From JAHEAO01 sp942492375 (GTDB lineage Bacteria; Pseudomonadota; Alphaproteobacteria; Rhodobacterales; Rhodobacteraceae): a DNA stretch of 64,000 nt. Numbering within the stretch: the first letter of the stretch is position 1; each line of letters starts with the position of its first letter. Below the pieces are notes generated by a model. It made no database searches and was not told the origin of the DNA. It saw only the letters and a program-made list of their open reading frames with translations. The stretch covers positions 1 to 64,000 of the forward strand of contig CALOEL010000005.1 of the NCBI GenBank assembly GCA_942492375.1, written 5' to 3'. The translations under genes and the position numbers were made by a program. Positions 11,501 to 21,561 of this stretch are shown in pieces.

Positions 11501-12821
11501 ATGGAACTAAAGGAACGCACTTTTCGGCGCGACCGCACTTATTTCGGTTGCTGCGACCAGCGCTTTCGCAGCGTCGCATACCACGACCATCACGATCGCC
11601 ACCGTGAACAACGGCGACATGATCCGGATGCAGGGTCTGACGGATGACTTCAGCGAAAAGCACCCCGACATCGCGCTTGAATGGGTGACGCTGGAAGAGA
11701 ACGTGTTGCGCCAGAACGTGACCACGGACATCTCCACCGGCGGCGGCCAGTACGACGTCATCACCATCGGCACCTATGAGGTTCCGATCTGGGGCGCCAA
11801 TGGCTGGCTGGTCCCCCTGAACGAAGGCATGGCAGATGATTGGAACGCCGACGACCTTCTGCCGGCAATCGCCGGTGGCCTGACCGTCGACGGCAACCTC
11901 TATGCTGCGCCGTTCTACGGCGAAAGCTCGATGGTCATGTACCGCACCGACCTGATGGAAAAGGCCGGTCTGGAAATGCCCGACGCACCGACCTGGGAGT
12001 TCATCCGCGAAGCAGCGGCTGCGATGACCGACCGTGACAACGAGATCAACGGCATCTGCGCCCGCGGTAAAGCCGGCTGGGGCGAGAACATGGCCTTCCT
12101 CACCGCCATGTCCAACTCGTTCGGCGCACGCTGGTTCGACGAAGACTGGAACCCGCAGTTCGACAGCCCAGAATGGAAAGAGACGATCGATTTCTATCTC
12201 GGCATGATGGAAGAGTCCGGTCCCGCCGGCGCGGCCAATAACGGCTTCAACGAGAACCTGACCCTGTTCCAACAGGGCAAGTGCGGCATGTGGATCGACG
12301 CCACCGTTGCGGCGTCCTTCGTGACCGGTGCAGACTCGACCGTCGCCGACAAGGTCGGATTCGCCCTGGCGCCCGATAACGGTCTTGGCAAGCGCGGCAA
12401 CTGGCTCTGGGCATGGTCGCTGGCGATCCCGTCGTCTTCCGAAAAGGTGGATGCCGCCAAGACCTTCATCTCCTGGGCTACAAGCCAAGCCTATACCGAG
12501 CTTGTCGCCGCCAACGAAGGCTGGGCCAACGTGCCTCCGGGCACCCGCAAATCGCTCTACGAGAACCAGGAATACCTGGACGCGGCACCCTTCGCGCAGA
12601 TGACGCTCGAAAGCATCAACTCGGCTGACCCGACAAACCCGTCGGTCCAGCCGGTGCCCTACACCGGCGTCCAGTTCGTGGCTATCCCGGAATTTGCCGG
12701 CATCGCGACCCAGACCGGTCAGCAGTTCTCGGCAGCTCTTGCCGGTCAGCAGACGGCGGATGAAGCTCTTGCAAACGCGCAGGAGATCACCACCGAGGAA
12801 ATGGAAGCCGCAGGCTACTAA
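11501..12821 (+). CDS. smoE: Polyol ABC transporter substrate-binding protein (sorbitol/mannitol), with a start-proximal frameshift
   Basis: Family 1 solute-binding protein that captures sugar alcohols in the periplasm for SmoFGK. The readable mature protein begins near TTITIATVNNGDM and runs about 410 residues to YY-type ending EEMEAAGY, normal for SmoE/MtlE. The signal peptide (ALFGATALISVAATSAFA) is present but in a different frame from the ATG at 11501. One base too many, most simply in the AAA at 11509-11511, would join ATG GAA CTA to it. Without that correction the first in-frame start is GTG at 11604, which would remove the signal peptide and give a non-exported protein. An AGGAGG-like Shine-Dalgarno at 11488-11495 supports the ATG at 11501. 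Sequencing error is my preferred explanation. Confidence 0.85.
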
Positions 12822-12832
12822 ACTGCGAGTTC

Positions 12833-12860
12833 GAAGGGCGGGCCAATCGGTCCGCCCTTC
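12833..12860 (+). other. Intercistronic stem-loop between smoE and smoF
   Basis: GAAGGGCGGGCC pairs with GGTCCGCCCTTC across a four-base AATC loop (12 bp, one G-U). There is no T-run after it, so it is better read as a 3'-end stabiliser or partial terminator that keeps binding-protein mRNA in excess over permease mRNA. Confidence 0.7.
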
Positions 12861-12953
12861 ACCTAACCGCCGCACCGCCCGATCTTCCGCAAGCCCAGCC
12901 CTGGGTTTTCGCAAGCTCAGGTCCGCTATCCACCCCTTGACAGGAGGTTCGTC

Positions 12954-13820
12954 ATGGCAACCCAGCAATCAAGAGCCGCAGCCCGCATTATGATCGCGCC
13001 CGCCGTGTTCGTCCTGCTGGTGTGGATGCTGATTCCGCTCTGCATGACATTGTATTTCTCGTTCGCCGACTACCGTCCGTTGCGCGCGACGTTCGATGCA
13101 TGGATCGGTTTCGACAATTACGCATCTTTCCTGACGTCATCCGCATTCCTGTCATCGGTGGGCACGACGCTGTGGATGGTGGGTGGCATCCTGTTGATCA
13201 CGATCGTGGGCGGCGTCCTTTTTGCGCTGCTGCTGGATCAGCCAATGTTCGGGCAGGGGATCGTGCGCATTCTGGTGATCGCACCGTTCTTCGTCATGCC
13301 GACGGTGTCCGCGCTCGTCTGGAAGAACATGTTCTTCAACGTCGATAACGGGCTCTTCTCATATCTCTACAAGTTCCTCGGGCTACAACCCTATGATTTC
13401 CTCAGTCAGGCGCCGCTTTTCTCGATCATCGTGATCGTCGCCTGGCAATGGCTGCCCTTCGCCACGCTGATCCTTCTGACCGCAGTTCAGTCGCTTTCGA
13501 GCGAACAGCTGGAAGCGGCGGAAATGGACGGCGCGCCGGGGATCAGCCGGTTCTGGTATATCATCCTGCCGCATCTCAGCCGCGCCATCACGGTGGTGAT
13601 CCTGATCCAGACGATCTTTCTTCTGTCGATCTTCGCCGAGATCTTCGTGACCACGAACGGCGCCTTCGGCACCCGCACGCTGACATACCTTGTCTATCAG
13701 CGCGTGCTGGAAAGCCAGAATATCGGACTCGGATCCGCTGGCGGCATCATCGCCGTCATCCTCGCCAACATCGTCGCGATCTTCCTGATGCGGATCGTCG
13801 GCAAGAACCTCGACAACTAA
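12954..13820 (+). CDS. smoF: Polyol ABC transporter permease SmoF
   Basis: A 288-residue inner-membrane permease of the MalF-like family (binding-protein-dependent transport system inner membrane component), with six expected hydrophobic segments starting at about residue 12. The EAA loop that docks on the ATPase is visible as EQLEAAEMDGAPGISRFW, near residue 185. A strong Shine-Dalgarno (AGGAGG) precedes the ATG. It follows smoE after a hairpin-bearing 132-base gap and is 14 bases before smoG. Confidence 0.93.
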   Translation: MATQQSRAAARIMIAPAVFVLLVWMLIPLCMTLYFSFADYRPLRATFDAWIGFDNYASFLTSSAFLSSVGTTLWMVGGILLITIVGGVLFALLLDQPMFGQGIVRILVIAPFFVMPTVSALVWKNMFFNVDNGLFSYLYKFLGLQPYDFLSQAPLFSIIVIVAWQWLPFATLILLTAVQSLSSEQLEAAEMDGAPGISRFWYIILPHLSRAITVVILIQTIFLLSIFAEIFVTTNGAFGTRTLTYLVYQRVLESQNIGLGSAGGIIAVILANIVAIFLMRIVGKNLDN

Positions 13821-13834
13821 GGGAGGATCGGAAC

Positions 13835-14665
13835 ATGGCACGCGCAATCACACCCCGCAAAAAGATCATGTGGACGGCCCTCGCCTGGGGCCTGGGCCTG
13901 CTGATCTTCTTCCCGATCCTGTGGACCTTCCTGACCAGCTTCAAGTCAGAGGCCACGGCCATCTCCGATCCGCCCGTCTGGTTCTTCTTCAACTGGACCA
14001 CAGAGAACTACACCGCGGTGCTGGAGAGGTCGAACTACCCGCTGGCATTGACCAACTCGATCATCATCGCCGTGGGGTCCACCATTCTGGGTATCCTGAT
14101 CGCGGTGCCGGCCGCCTGGGCGATGGCTTTCGTCCCCGGCAAACGGACCAAGGACGTGCTCTTGTGGATGCTGTCGACCAAGATGCTTCCGGCGGTCGGC
14201 GTGCTTTATCCGCTGGTGCTGATCGCAAAATACTTCAACGTGATGGACAGCCGGATCCTGCTGGTCATCGTCCTGATGCTGATCAACCTGCCGATCATCG
14301 TCTGGATGCTCTACACCTATTTCCGCGAGATACCGGGCGAGATTCTGGAAGCCTCTCGGATGGACGGCGCGACCTTGAAGGACGAGATCCTCTATGTGCT
14401 GACGCCGATGGCCGTGCCCGGTATCGCCTCGACGATCCTGCTGAACATCATCCTGGCCTGGAACGAAGCATTCTGGACCATCCTGCTGACCACCGTGGAT
14501 GCAGCACCGCTGACCAAATTCATTGCCAGCTTCTCGGCCCCCGAGGGTCTGTTCTACGCCAAGCTTAGTGCGGCCTCGGTCATGGCTATCGCGCCGATCT
14601 TGATCATGGGCTGGTTCAGCCAGAAACAACTTGTCCGGGGCCTGACCTTCGGCGCTGTGAAATAG
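13835..14665 (+). CDS. smoG: Polyol ABC transporter permease SmoG
   Basis: A 276-residue MalG-like permease, partner of SmoF. The ATG at 13835 follows a GGGAGG Shine-Dalgarno. A much longer open frame extends upstream inside smoF but is not the real start. The EAA loop reads EILEASRMDGATLKDEILYV. The end is the usual MalG-type QKQLVRGLTFGAVK. It lies 14 bases after smoF and 9 bases before smoK. Confidence 0.94.
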   Translation: MARAITPRKKIMWTALAWGLGLLIFFPILWTFLTSFKSEATAISDPPVWFFFNWTTENYTAVLERSNYPLALTNSIIIAVGSTILGILIAVPAAWAMAFVPGKRTKDVLLWMLSTKMLPAVGVLYPLVLIAKYFNVMDSRILLVIVLMLINLPIIVWMLYTYFREIPGEILEASRMDGATLKDEILYVLTPMAVPGIASTILLNIILAWNEAFWTILLTTVDAAPLTKFIASFSAPEGLFYAKLSAASVMAIAPILIMGWFSQKQLVRGLTFGAVK

Positions 14666-14674
14666 GGGACGAAC

Positions 14675-15675
<1,001 letters not shown>

Positions 15676-15679
<4 letters not shown>

Positions 15680-16449
15680 GCCGGCTTGAGGGAAAATCAG
15701 CCCTCATCACGGGGGCTGCCCGCGGCATCGGCCGGGCCTTCGCCGAGGCATATGTCCGCGAAGGGGCGACCGTTGCGATCGGCGACATCAACCTGCCCGC
15801 AGCCGAAGCAGCCGCCGATGAAATCGGTGCTGCCGCCTATGCCGTTGAACTGGATGTAACGGATCAGGAGAGCATCCACGCCGCGATGGACGCGGTCGCG
15901 ACGAAAGCCGGCAAGCTCGACATCCTGATCAACAACGCGGCTCTGTTCGATGCCGCCGAAACCGTGGATATCACTCGCGAAAGTTACCAGAAGCTTTACG
16001 CCGTAAACGTTGCGGGAACTCTCTTCACGATGCAGGCCGCTGCCAGGCAGATGATAAAGCAGGGACATGGCGGCAAGATCATCAACATGGCAAGCCAGGC
16101 AGGCAGGCGCGGCGAAAGCCTTGTACTCGTCTACTGCTCGACCAAGGCCGCAGTGATCTCGATGACCCAGTCTGCGGGCCTCAACCTGATCAAGCACGGC
16201 ATCAACGTAAACGCCATCGCGCCGGGTGTCGTCGATGGCGAACATTGGGAGCATGTCGATTCGATGTTCGCCAAGCTGGAAGGCAAGAAGCCCGGACAGA
16301 AGAAGTCAGAAGTCGAGGCCGCGGTGCCCGCAGGCCGGTTCGCCACGCCGGACGATCTGACCGGCATGGCGATATTCCTCGCCTCCTCCGAGTCGGACTA
16401 CATCCTGTCCCAGACCTATAATGTCGATGGTGGCCAATGGATGAGTTGA
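15676..16449 (+). CDS. smoS: Sorbitol dehydrogenase, short-chain family (L-iditol 2-dehydrogenase)
   Basis: Oxidises D-sorbitol to D-fructose with NAD+, after import. The 257-residue SDR protein has the coenzyme motif TGAARGIG (about 12-19), NNAA near 88, and the catalytic YCSTK (YxxxK). The C-terminus, YNVDGGQWMS, is typical of SmoS orthologues. It overlaps smoK by four bases and is followed one base later by mtlK, so the pathway enzyme is co-translated with its transporter. Confidence 0.93.
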
Positions 16450-16450
16450 A

Positions 16451-17917
16451 ATGAAGCTAGCGAATGCCACATTGAACGACCTGCCGGACGAGATCGGGCG
16501 TCCGACCTATGATCGGACCGGCCTGAAGCCGGGGATCGTCCATATCGGTCTGGGGAACTTCCACCGCGCGCATCAGGCCTGGTATCTGCATCGCCTGATG
16601 CAGCAGGGCCTTGCGCATGACTGGGCGATCATCGGCGCAGGTGTTCGGGCAAACGATGAGGCGCAGCGCAAAAGGCTTGCAGCGCAGGACTACCTGACAA
16701 CGCTTATCGAGCTTGATCCCGCAGGCCGCTCTGCCGAAGTGGTCGGCTCGATGATCGACTTCGTTCCCGTCGAAGAAGGCAACGCACCGCTGATCGCGCG
16801 GATGGCCGATCCATCCATCCGCATCGTTGCACTGACCGTGACCGAAGGCGGCTACTACATCGATCCCGCGACAAAGGGGTTCGACGCCGGTCACCCGGAC
16901 ATGCAGCATGATGCCGCCAATCCGGCGACTCCCCGCACCGCATTCGGCGCGATGGTGGCCGCGCTGAAGCAGCGCCGTGACGCTGGCGAAGGTCCGTTCA
17001 CCGGGCAAAGCTGCGACAACCTGCAGGATAACGGCGTGATTCTGCGACAGGCCGTAGTCTCGCTGGCACGCCTGTCGGACCCGGATCTCGCGGACTGGAT
17101 CGACGCAAACGGCGCCTTCCCCAATTCGATGGTCGACTGCATCGTGCCTGCGACCGGCCCGAAAGAACTGGCTCTGGCCAAGGACTTCGGCATTGACGAT
17201 GCCGCCCCCGTAACCCACGAGAATTACCGCCAATGGGTGATCGAGGACAACTTCTGCGCCGGCCGACCCGACTGGGACAAGGCGGGCGCCACGTTCTCGG
17301 ATGATGTTCGGGCCTATGAGGCGATGAAGATCCGTATTCTGAATGGCGGCCATCAGGTGATCTCGAACCCCGGAGAGATCCTGTCGGTTGAGTTCATTTC
17401 GGGCTGCATGGCGCATCCGCTGATCGGGCCGTTCTTCGGCAAGGTAGCGCGCGACGAGATCGTGCCGCAGGTCAGCCCCGTTCCGGGCATGACGCCCGAC
17501 GCATATGTCGATCTGATTCAGCGCCGATTCTCCAACCCCGAGATTGTCGACACCGTGCGCCGGGTGGCCTTCGACGGCTCGTCGCGCCACACCGGCTTCA
17601 TCCTGCCCGTGATCCGCGATGCGCTGAAGGGTGGCACGCCCATCGAGGGGCTGGCCCTGACCGAGGCGCTTTGGGCGCGCATGTGCGAAGGCACGCGCGA
17701 GGACGGTACGGTTATCGAGCCCAATGATCCAATCTGGGACAAGCTGACGGCAGCCGCCAAGGCGGCCAAAGCCAATCCACAGGCTTGGCGTAACCAACGC
17801 GACCTTTACGGTGAGTTGGCGGATAACCCCCGCTTCAGCGAAGCCTTCGACCGCTGGCTTCGCATGATCTGGAGCGACGGGGCCGAGGCGGCGCTTCGCG
17901 CCTATCTGAAATCCTGA
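16451..17917 (+). CDS. mtlK: Mannitol 2-dehydrogenase
   Basis: Oxidises D-mannitol (and often D-arabitol or sorbitol) to the ketose with NAD+. At 488 residues it fits the polyol-specific long-chain dehydrogenase family. The catalytic pattern KxxxxNxxH is visible as MKIRILNGGHQ near residue 297, and the N-terminal nucleotide-binding region has HIGLGNFHRAHQAWYL. It is the last gene of the smo operon and is convergent with the phosphotransacylase gene at 17994. Confidence 0.95.
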   Translation: MKLANATLNDLPDEIGRPTYDRTGLKPGIVHIGLGNFHRAHQAWYLHRLMQQGLAHDWAIIGAGVRANDEAQRKRLAAQDYLTTLIELDPAGRSAEVVGSMIDFVPVEEGNAPLIARMADPSIRIVALTVTEGGYYIDPATKGFDAGHPDMQHDAANPATPRTAFGAMVAALKQRRDAGEGPFTGQSCDNLQDNGVILRQAVVSLARLSDPDLADWIDANGAFPNSMVDCIVPATGPKELALAKDFGIDDAAPVTHENYRQWVIEDNFCAGRPDWDKAGATFSDDVRAYEAMKIRILNGGHQVISNPGEILSVEFISGCMAHPLIGPFFGKVARDEIVPQVSPVPGMTPDAYVDLIQRRFSNPEIVDTVRRVAFDGSSRHTGFILPVIRDALKGGTPIEGLALTEALWARMCEGTREDGTVIEPNDPIWDKLTAAAKAAKANPQAWRNQRDLYGELADNPRFSEAFDRWLRMIWSDGAEAALRAYLKS

Positions 17918-17993
17918 AGCTGCGGCGCAGCCGATCCAGCCTGGACGCGCGACAGCAGTTTAGCCGAGCTTGACGACCGCGCAGTTCCGTCCC

Positions 17994-19364
17994 TCAGGAC
18001 CGGGCGAGAAGAAGACGCACCAAGGCGGCCGATGCGACGCGCGATCGGACGTCGTCGGAACGGCTGGTCAGCACGATCGGCACCTTCGCACCAAGCGCCA
18101 CGCCTGCGATGTCGGCACCCGCAAGGTAAACCAGCTGCTTCGCGATCATGTTTCCGGAAACCAGGTCCGGGGAAACCAGGATATCCGCCTGGCCGGCCAC
18201 AGGCGAGACCAGACCTTTCGCCCGCACCGCCTCGATCGACACGGCGTTGTCGAAGGCCAGCGGTCCTTCCACCAGACCCCCGATGATCTGCCCGCGATCC
18301 GCCATCTTGCACAGGGCCGCCGCCTCGACGCTGGAGGTGATCGCCGGGGTCACGGTTTCTACCGCCGACAGGATCGCCACCTTCGGCATTTCGTTTCCCA
18401 AGGCCCGTGCGAGGTCGATGGCGTTCTGGATGATGTCGCGCTTGGTATTCAGGTCCGGCTCGATATTGATCGCGGCATCGGTGATGAACAGCGGCTTGGG
18501 GTAGTGCGGGACGTCGAAGACGAAGACGTGCGTGATCCGTCTTTCGGTGCGCAGCCCGACATCGGCATCCACCACGATTTCCATGATTTCATCGGTATGC
18601 AGCTTTCCCTTCATCAGCGCATCGGCGCGACCTTCCCGCGCCAGCTTCACGCCTTCGGAGGCCGATGCATGGCTGTGAGGTGCGTCGACGATCTCGGCCC
18701 CGCCCAGATCAAGACCCTCCTCCTTGGCCACCGATCGGATGCGTTTTTCGGGCCCGACAAGCACGGGCACGATCAGACCCGCATCCCGGGCCGCCAGCGC
18801 ACCGCCAAGCGATCTCGCGTCGCAGGGATGGATGACGGCCATCCGGATCGGCTTGTGCTGCCGCGCGGCGTCCAGCAAAGAGCGCTGCAACGCGCCCCGT
18901 TCATGCAAATGAACCTCGGGCAACTCCGCGCTTGGACGACGAATCTTGACCTCTGGCGCGATCACCTCGGCCTTTCCGGTGATCACCGTATCCCCCGCAT
19001 CGTCGAGACAGAGACAATCAAGGACCACATGGCGATCGGCCCTCTTCTCGGCCACCGTCACCCGGACTTGAAGCGTGTCGCCCAATCCAACCGCGCGGCT
19101 GAAGGTCAGGTTCTGGCTGACGAATTCCGTCCCCGGCCCCGGCAGCTTCAGCCCCATCACCGCCGAGATCAGCGCATCGCCCCACATCGCATGGATGGTG
19201 ACATCGCCGCCGTCTTCGGGTCGCCTGCGTTCCGGCTCAGAGGCATCGTCTCCGCCTTGAACCACCGAGAACAGTCCCAGGTCTTCACGCTGAATCTTCC
19301 GTGTCAACTCGGCGGAATCGCCGATCCGCAGTTCGTCATAGGTTCTGTTTTCGATATACTGCAT
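17994..19364 (-). CDS. Bifunctional enoyl-CoA hydratase / phosphate acyltransferase (MaoC-PTA/PTB fusion)
   Basis: This 456-residue protein joins an N-terminal MaoC-like hotdog domain (about 1-145, FSRAVGLGDTLQVRVTVAEKR) to a C-terminal phosphate acetyl/butyryltransferase domain (about 160-456, ADALMKGKLHTDEIM and ALGAKVPIVLTSRSD). The fusion is a known family in alphaproteobacteria, usually beside acetate kinase and fabI, neither of which is seen here. It probably interconverts an acyl-CoA and acyl-phosphate, with the MaoC part acting on a hydroxyacyl- or enoyl-CoA. The start is taken at 19364 (MQYIENRTYDEL), matching the usual N-terminus. An in-frame ATG at 19394 is possible, and the frame stays open to 19553. 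Confidence 0.82.
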   Translation of the reverse strand: MQYIENRTYDELRIGDSAELTRKIQREDLGLFSVVQGGDDASEPERRRPEDGGDVTIHAMWGDALISAVMGLKLPGPGTEFVSQNLTFSRAVGLGDTLQVRVTVAEKRADRHVVLDCLCLDDAGDTVITGKAEVIAPEVKIRRPSAELPEVHLHERGALQRSLLDAARQHKPIRMAVIHPCDARSLGGALAARDAGLIVPVLVGPEKRIRSVAKEEGLDLGGAEIVDAPHSHASASEGVKLAREGRADALMKGKLHTDEIMEIVVDADVGLRTERRITHVFVFDVPHYPKPLFITDAAINIEPDLNTKRDIIQNAIDLARALGNEMPKVAILSAVETVTPAITSSVEAAALCKMADRGQIIGGLVEGPLAFDNAVSIEAVRAKGLVSPVAGQADILVSPDLVSGNMIAKQLVYLAGADIAGVALGAKVPIVLTSRSDDVRSRVASAALVRLLLARS

Positions 19365-19378
19365 CGCGTCCCGCTTCT

Positions 19379-19410
19379 CGTTCCATCGTTCCATCGTTTC
19401 ATCGTTCCAG
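19379..19410. repeat. Four tandem 8-bp repeats before the MaoC-PTA start
   Basis: Units read CGTTCCAT, CGTTCCAT, CGTTTCAT, CGTTCCAG on the plus strand. They lie 15-46 bases upstream of the ATG at 19364. Eight is not a multiple of three, so copy-number change would alter spacing, or the frame of any start placed above it. Confidence 0.6.
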
Positions 19411-19504
19411 AGCCTGCGCCCAGAGCGAGGGAGTATAGCCAAGAGGCGAGGATTTAACAGCCGCCACCGTCGCAGGCCGGCCGGTATCCAGCCTTGCGCT
19501 AGGT

Positions 19505-19540
19505 CAAAAAAGAATCCGCCGCGGGTCTTCCCCACGGCGG
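19505..19540 (-). terminator. Intrinsic terminator of csbD
   Basis: On the minus strand a 10-bp stem (arms at 19531-19540 and 19516-19525, one G-U pair) with a five-base loop is followed by ATTCTTTTTT. It sits about 30 bases after the csbD stop and separates it from the phosphotransacylase gene. Confidence 0.8.
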
Positions 19541-19569
19541 TTCGTTCATTCAAGCTCTAACGCTCGGCC

Positions 19570-19764
19570 TTACGAGTTCAGGAAGTTGTCGACTTCCTTC
19601 TTGGCTTCCTCGCGGGACTTGCCGTAGCGCTCCTGGATCTTTCCTTCCAGCTCTTCGCGATTGCCTTCGATGCGGTCGAGGTCATCTTCGGTCAACTCGC
19701 CCCATTTCTGCTGGACTTGACCCTTGAACTGCTTCCAGTTGCCCTGAACTTGATCCCAATTCAT
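19570..19764 (-). CDS. CsbD family stress protein
   Basis: A 64-residue hydrophilic, highly charged protein beginning MNWDQVQGNWKQFKGQ, the hallmark of CsbD-like proteins. These are small, abundant general-stress proteins of unknown biochemical role. The family is controlled by SigB in Bacillus and commonly by EcfG in alphaproteobacteria. A good EcfG-type promoter lies about 34 bases upstream and an intrinsic terminator follows, so it is probably a monocistronic stress transcript. Confidence 0.92.
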   Translation of the reverse strand: MNWDQVQGNWKQFKGQVQQKWGELTEDDLDRIEGNREELEGKIQERYGKSREEAKKEVDNFLNS

Positions 19765-19797
19765 GTCGTGCTCCTTTCGATGTTGCTCTGTGATATA

Positions 19798-19822
19798 AAC
19801 GTCCGGGCAATGGCATGGTTCC
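19798..19822 (-). promoter_or_regulatory. EcfG-type promoter of csbD
   Basis: On the minus strand GGAAC (19822-19818), a 16-base spacer and CGTT (19801-19798) match the alphaproteobacterial EcfG consensus GGAAC-N16/17-CGTT exactly. The -10 element ends 34 bases before the csbD ATG. Confidence 0.8.
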
Positions 19823-19883
19823 GTTATCGCGATGGCAATAGGCGAGGCCGTGCCGACAGCTGACTCGGGTGTGAACAGCTTCC

Positions 19884-19909
19884 GGAACCGACCGTCCGGA
19901 GCGGGGGTT
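19884..19909 (+). promoter_or_regulatory. Probable EcfG-type promoter of the PRC-barrel gene
   Basis: GGAAC (19884-19888), 17 bases, then GGTT (19906-19909): one mismatch to the EcfG consensus. The distance to the ATG at 19945 (36 bases) is like that of the other stress promoters here. Confidence 0.55.
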
Positions 19910-19944
19910 TCATCCGTGTCGATATGCAAAGAAAGGAATGCGGC

Positions 19945-20343
19945 ATGCCGATGAATCAACCGCTTGCGATCCTGGCACTCGCCATTCTCGTCGTTGGTCC
20001 GGCAGAAGCACAGTCAAGCGATCCGCCCGAACAGTCGCTGATAGTGACCGGGGAGGAAGGCGAGGTCGACCTTGCGGTCCTGCCGCCCGAAGCGCTGATC
20101 GGCGCGCGCGTCTACGATCACAATGACAAGGCCGTCGGCGAGGTTTCGTCGATCCTGCTGGATGCGGGCGGAAATCCCGCCCGCATCGTTGTCGATATCG
20201 GTGGGTTCCTCGGGATGGCGGAAAAGCCGGTCGCGCTCGACCTCGGGCAGTTATCCGTCGAACGGGGGACCAACGTGGAGTACTCGGTCTATCTTGAGAT
20301 GACGGAAGAGGAATTGGAGGCCCTGCCCACCTATGACGACTGA
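19945..20343 (+). CDS. Exported PRC-barrel domain protein
   Basis: A 132-residue protein with a signal peptide (PLAILALAILVVGPAEA, cleavage expected before QSS) and a PRC-barrel module at about 45-110 (LIGARVYDHNDKAVGEVSSILLD). PRC barrels occur in ribosome-maturation and photosynthetic proteins, and as small periplasmic stress proteins in alphaproteobacteria. The ATG at 19945 is preferred over 19924 because AAAGGA precedes it. The 3' end overlaps the next gene by 11 bases. The stress-type promoter and neighbours suggest an envelope stress role, but the function is unknown. Confidence 0.75.
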   Translation: MPMNQPLAILALAILVVGPAEAQSSDPPEQSLIVTGEEGEVDLAVLPPEALIGARVYDHNDKAVGEVSSILLDAGGNPARIVVDIGGFLGMAEKPVALDLGQLSVERGTNVEYSVYLEMTEEELEALPTYDD

Positions 20344-21511
20344 TCGTGGGCCGGTTGAGGACCCGCCACGCGCGGAACCAATCCCGCAAGCCGGCGTTTC
20401 GCCGGTGCGGGGGACAAATTCGATGCAACTTGATCCCATATCGAGATGGGCGCTGATCATTCTCGCCACCATCGGGATCTTTGCAGCGCTTTGGGCTGCA
20501 CAGCCTGTGCTGGCACCGGTCGCGCTTGCGTTCATGTTCGCCGTGATGCTTACGCCATTGTCGGATTTCTGGCACAAGCTGGGGTTGCCGGTTCTGGTCA
20601 GCAGCCTTCTTAGCCTGCTGCTGGGTCTTGGTGTGGTCGTGCTTCTGGTGCTTTCGCTGGAACCGGTCGCGGTCAACCTTTATGAACAGGCGCCCCGTAT
20701 CAGATGGGAATTGCGCGATGCGGTTTCAGGTCTGCAGGGCATGATCCAGGGACTTGACGAGGTGTCCGAGGAGGTCAGCGAGGCGATATCTCCCGATGGA
20801 GAGGCCGGTGCCGAGGGTGACAGCGAGAAGAAAGAGACCGAGATTCCGCAGGTTTCCGACGCATTGTTCCTTGCCCCGGCGATTGCCGGTCAAGTGATGG
20901 TCTTCGCCGGCGGCCTCTACTTCTTCCTGCTCTGCCGCGAGGATGTCTACCGCTGGCTGGCTCAGTTCACCCGCGGTGCGGATGAGGCGACATTGCGCGT
21001 CTTCCGTAGCGCGGACAATACGGTGTCGCGCTACCTGCTGGCGATCTCGGTCATCAACGCCGCGTTTGGCGTGGCCGTGGGCGTCTCGATGCATATCATC
21101 GGCATGCCGGGCGCGGTGCTTTGGGGGTTCGTCGCGGCATTGATGAATTTCATCGTCTATCTCGGCCCCGCCCTGGTCGCCATCGCGCTGGCTCTGGCCG
21201 GAACGGTCGTGTTCGACGGCCCCTATTCCTTCGCCGCCGTCGCGGCCTTTGTCGGGCTCAACGTGATCGAGGGGCAGTTCGCCACGCCCACCCTCCTCGG
21301 CCGACACATGCGGGTGAACCCGCTTCTGGTATTCCTGTCGCTTTGCTTCTGGCTCTGGCTCTGGGGTCCGATCGGCGGCATCGTCGCCATCCCGCTGCTG
21401 GTCTGGACCCTGGCGGTCGGCAAGGGGCTGGGTCTGGACATCGCCCTTGCCGGACCGGCGGGCAAGGATCCGACCACAGCTGAAAAGTCGCGGTTGACAG
21501 ACACGGGTTGA
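20333..21511 (+). CDS. AI-2E family transporter (PerM-like membrane protein)
   Basis: A 392-residue polytopic membrane protein of the AI-2E transporter/PerM family. Hydrophobic segments start near residue 35 (WALIILATIGIFAAL). A large charged loop of about 60 residues (about 120-175, EGDSEKKETE) follows, then the conserved C-terminal half (VNPLLVFLSLCFWLWLWGPIGG). Members are proposed exporters or ion antiporters, so the substrate is unknown. Overlap with the PRC-barrel gene implies co-expression. A second Met at about residue 31 could be the real start. Confidence 0.85.
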   Translation: MTTDRGPVEDPPRAEPIPQAGVSPVRGTNSMQLDPISRWALIILATIGIFAALWAAQPVLAPVALAFMFAVMLTPLSDFWHKLGLPVLVSSLLSLLLGLGVVVLLVLSLEPVAVNLYEQAPRIRWELRDAVSGLQGMIQGLDEVSEEVSEAISPDGEAGAEGDSEKKETEIPQVSDALFLAPAIAGQVMVFAGGLYFFLLCREDVYRWLAQFTRGADEATLRVFRSADNTVSRYLLAISVINAAFGVAVGVSMHIIGMPGAVLWGFVAALMNFIVYLGPALVAIALALAGTVVFDGPYSFAAVAAFVGLNVIEGQFATPTLLGRHMRVNPLLVFLSLCFWLWLWGPIGGIVAIPLLVWTLAVGKGLGLDIALAGPAGKDPTTAEKSRLTDTG

Positions 21512-21561
21512 GGTTCCGGAAGCTGCCCGACCAGGCTTTCCCCGGATTCCCTCGTCCTCTT

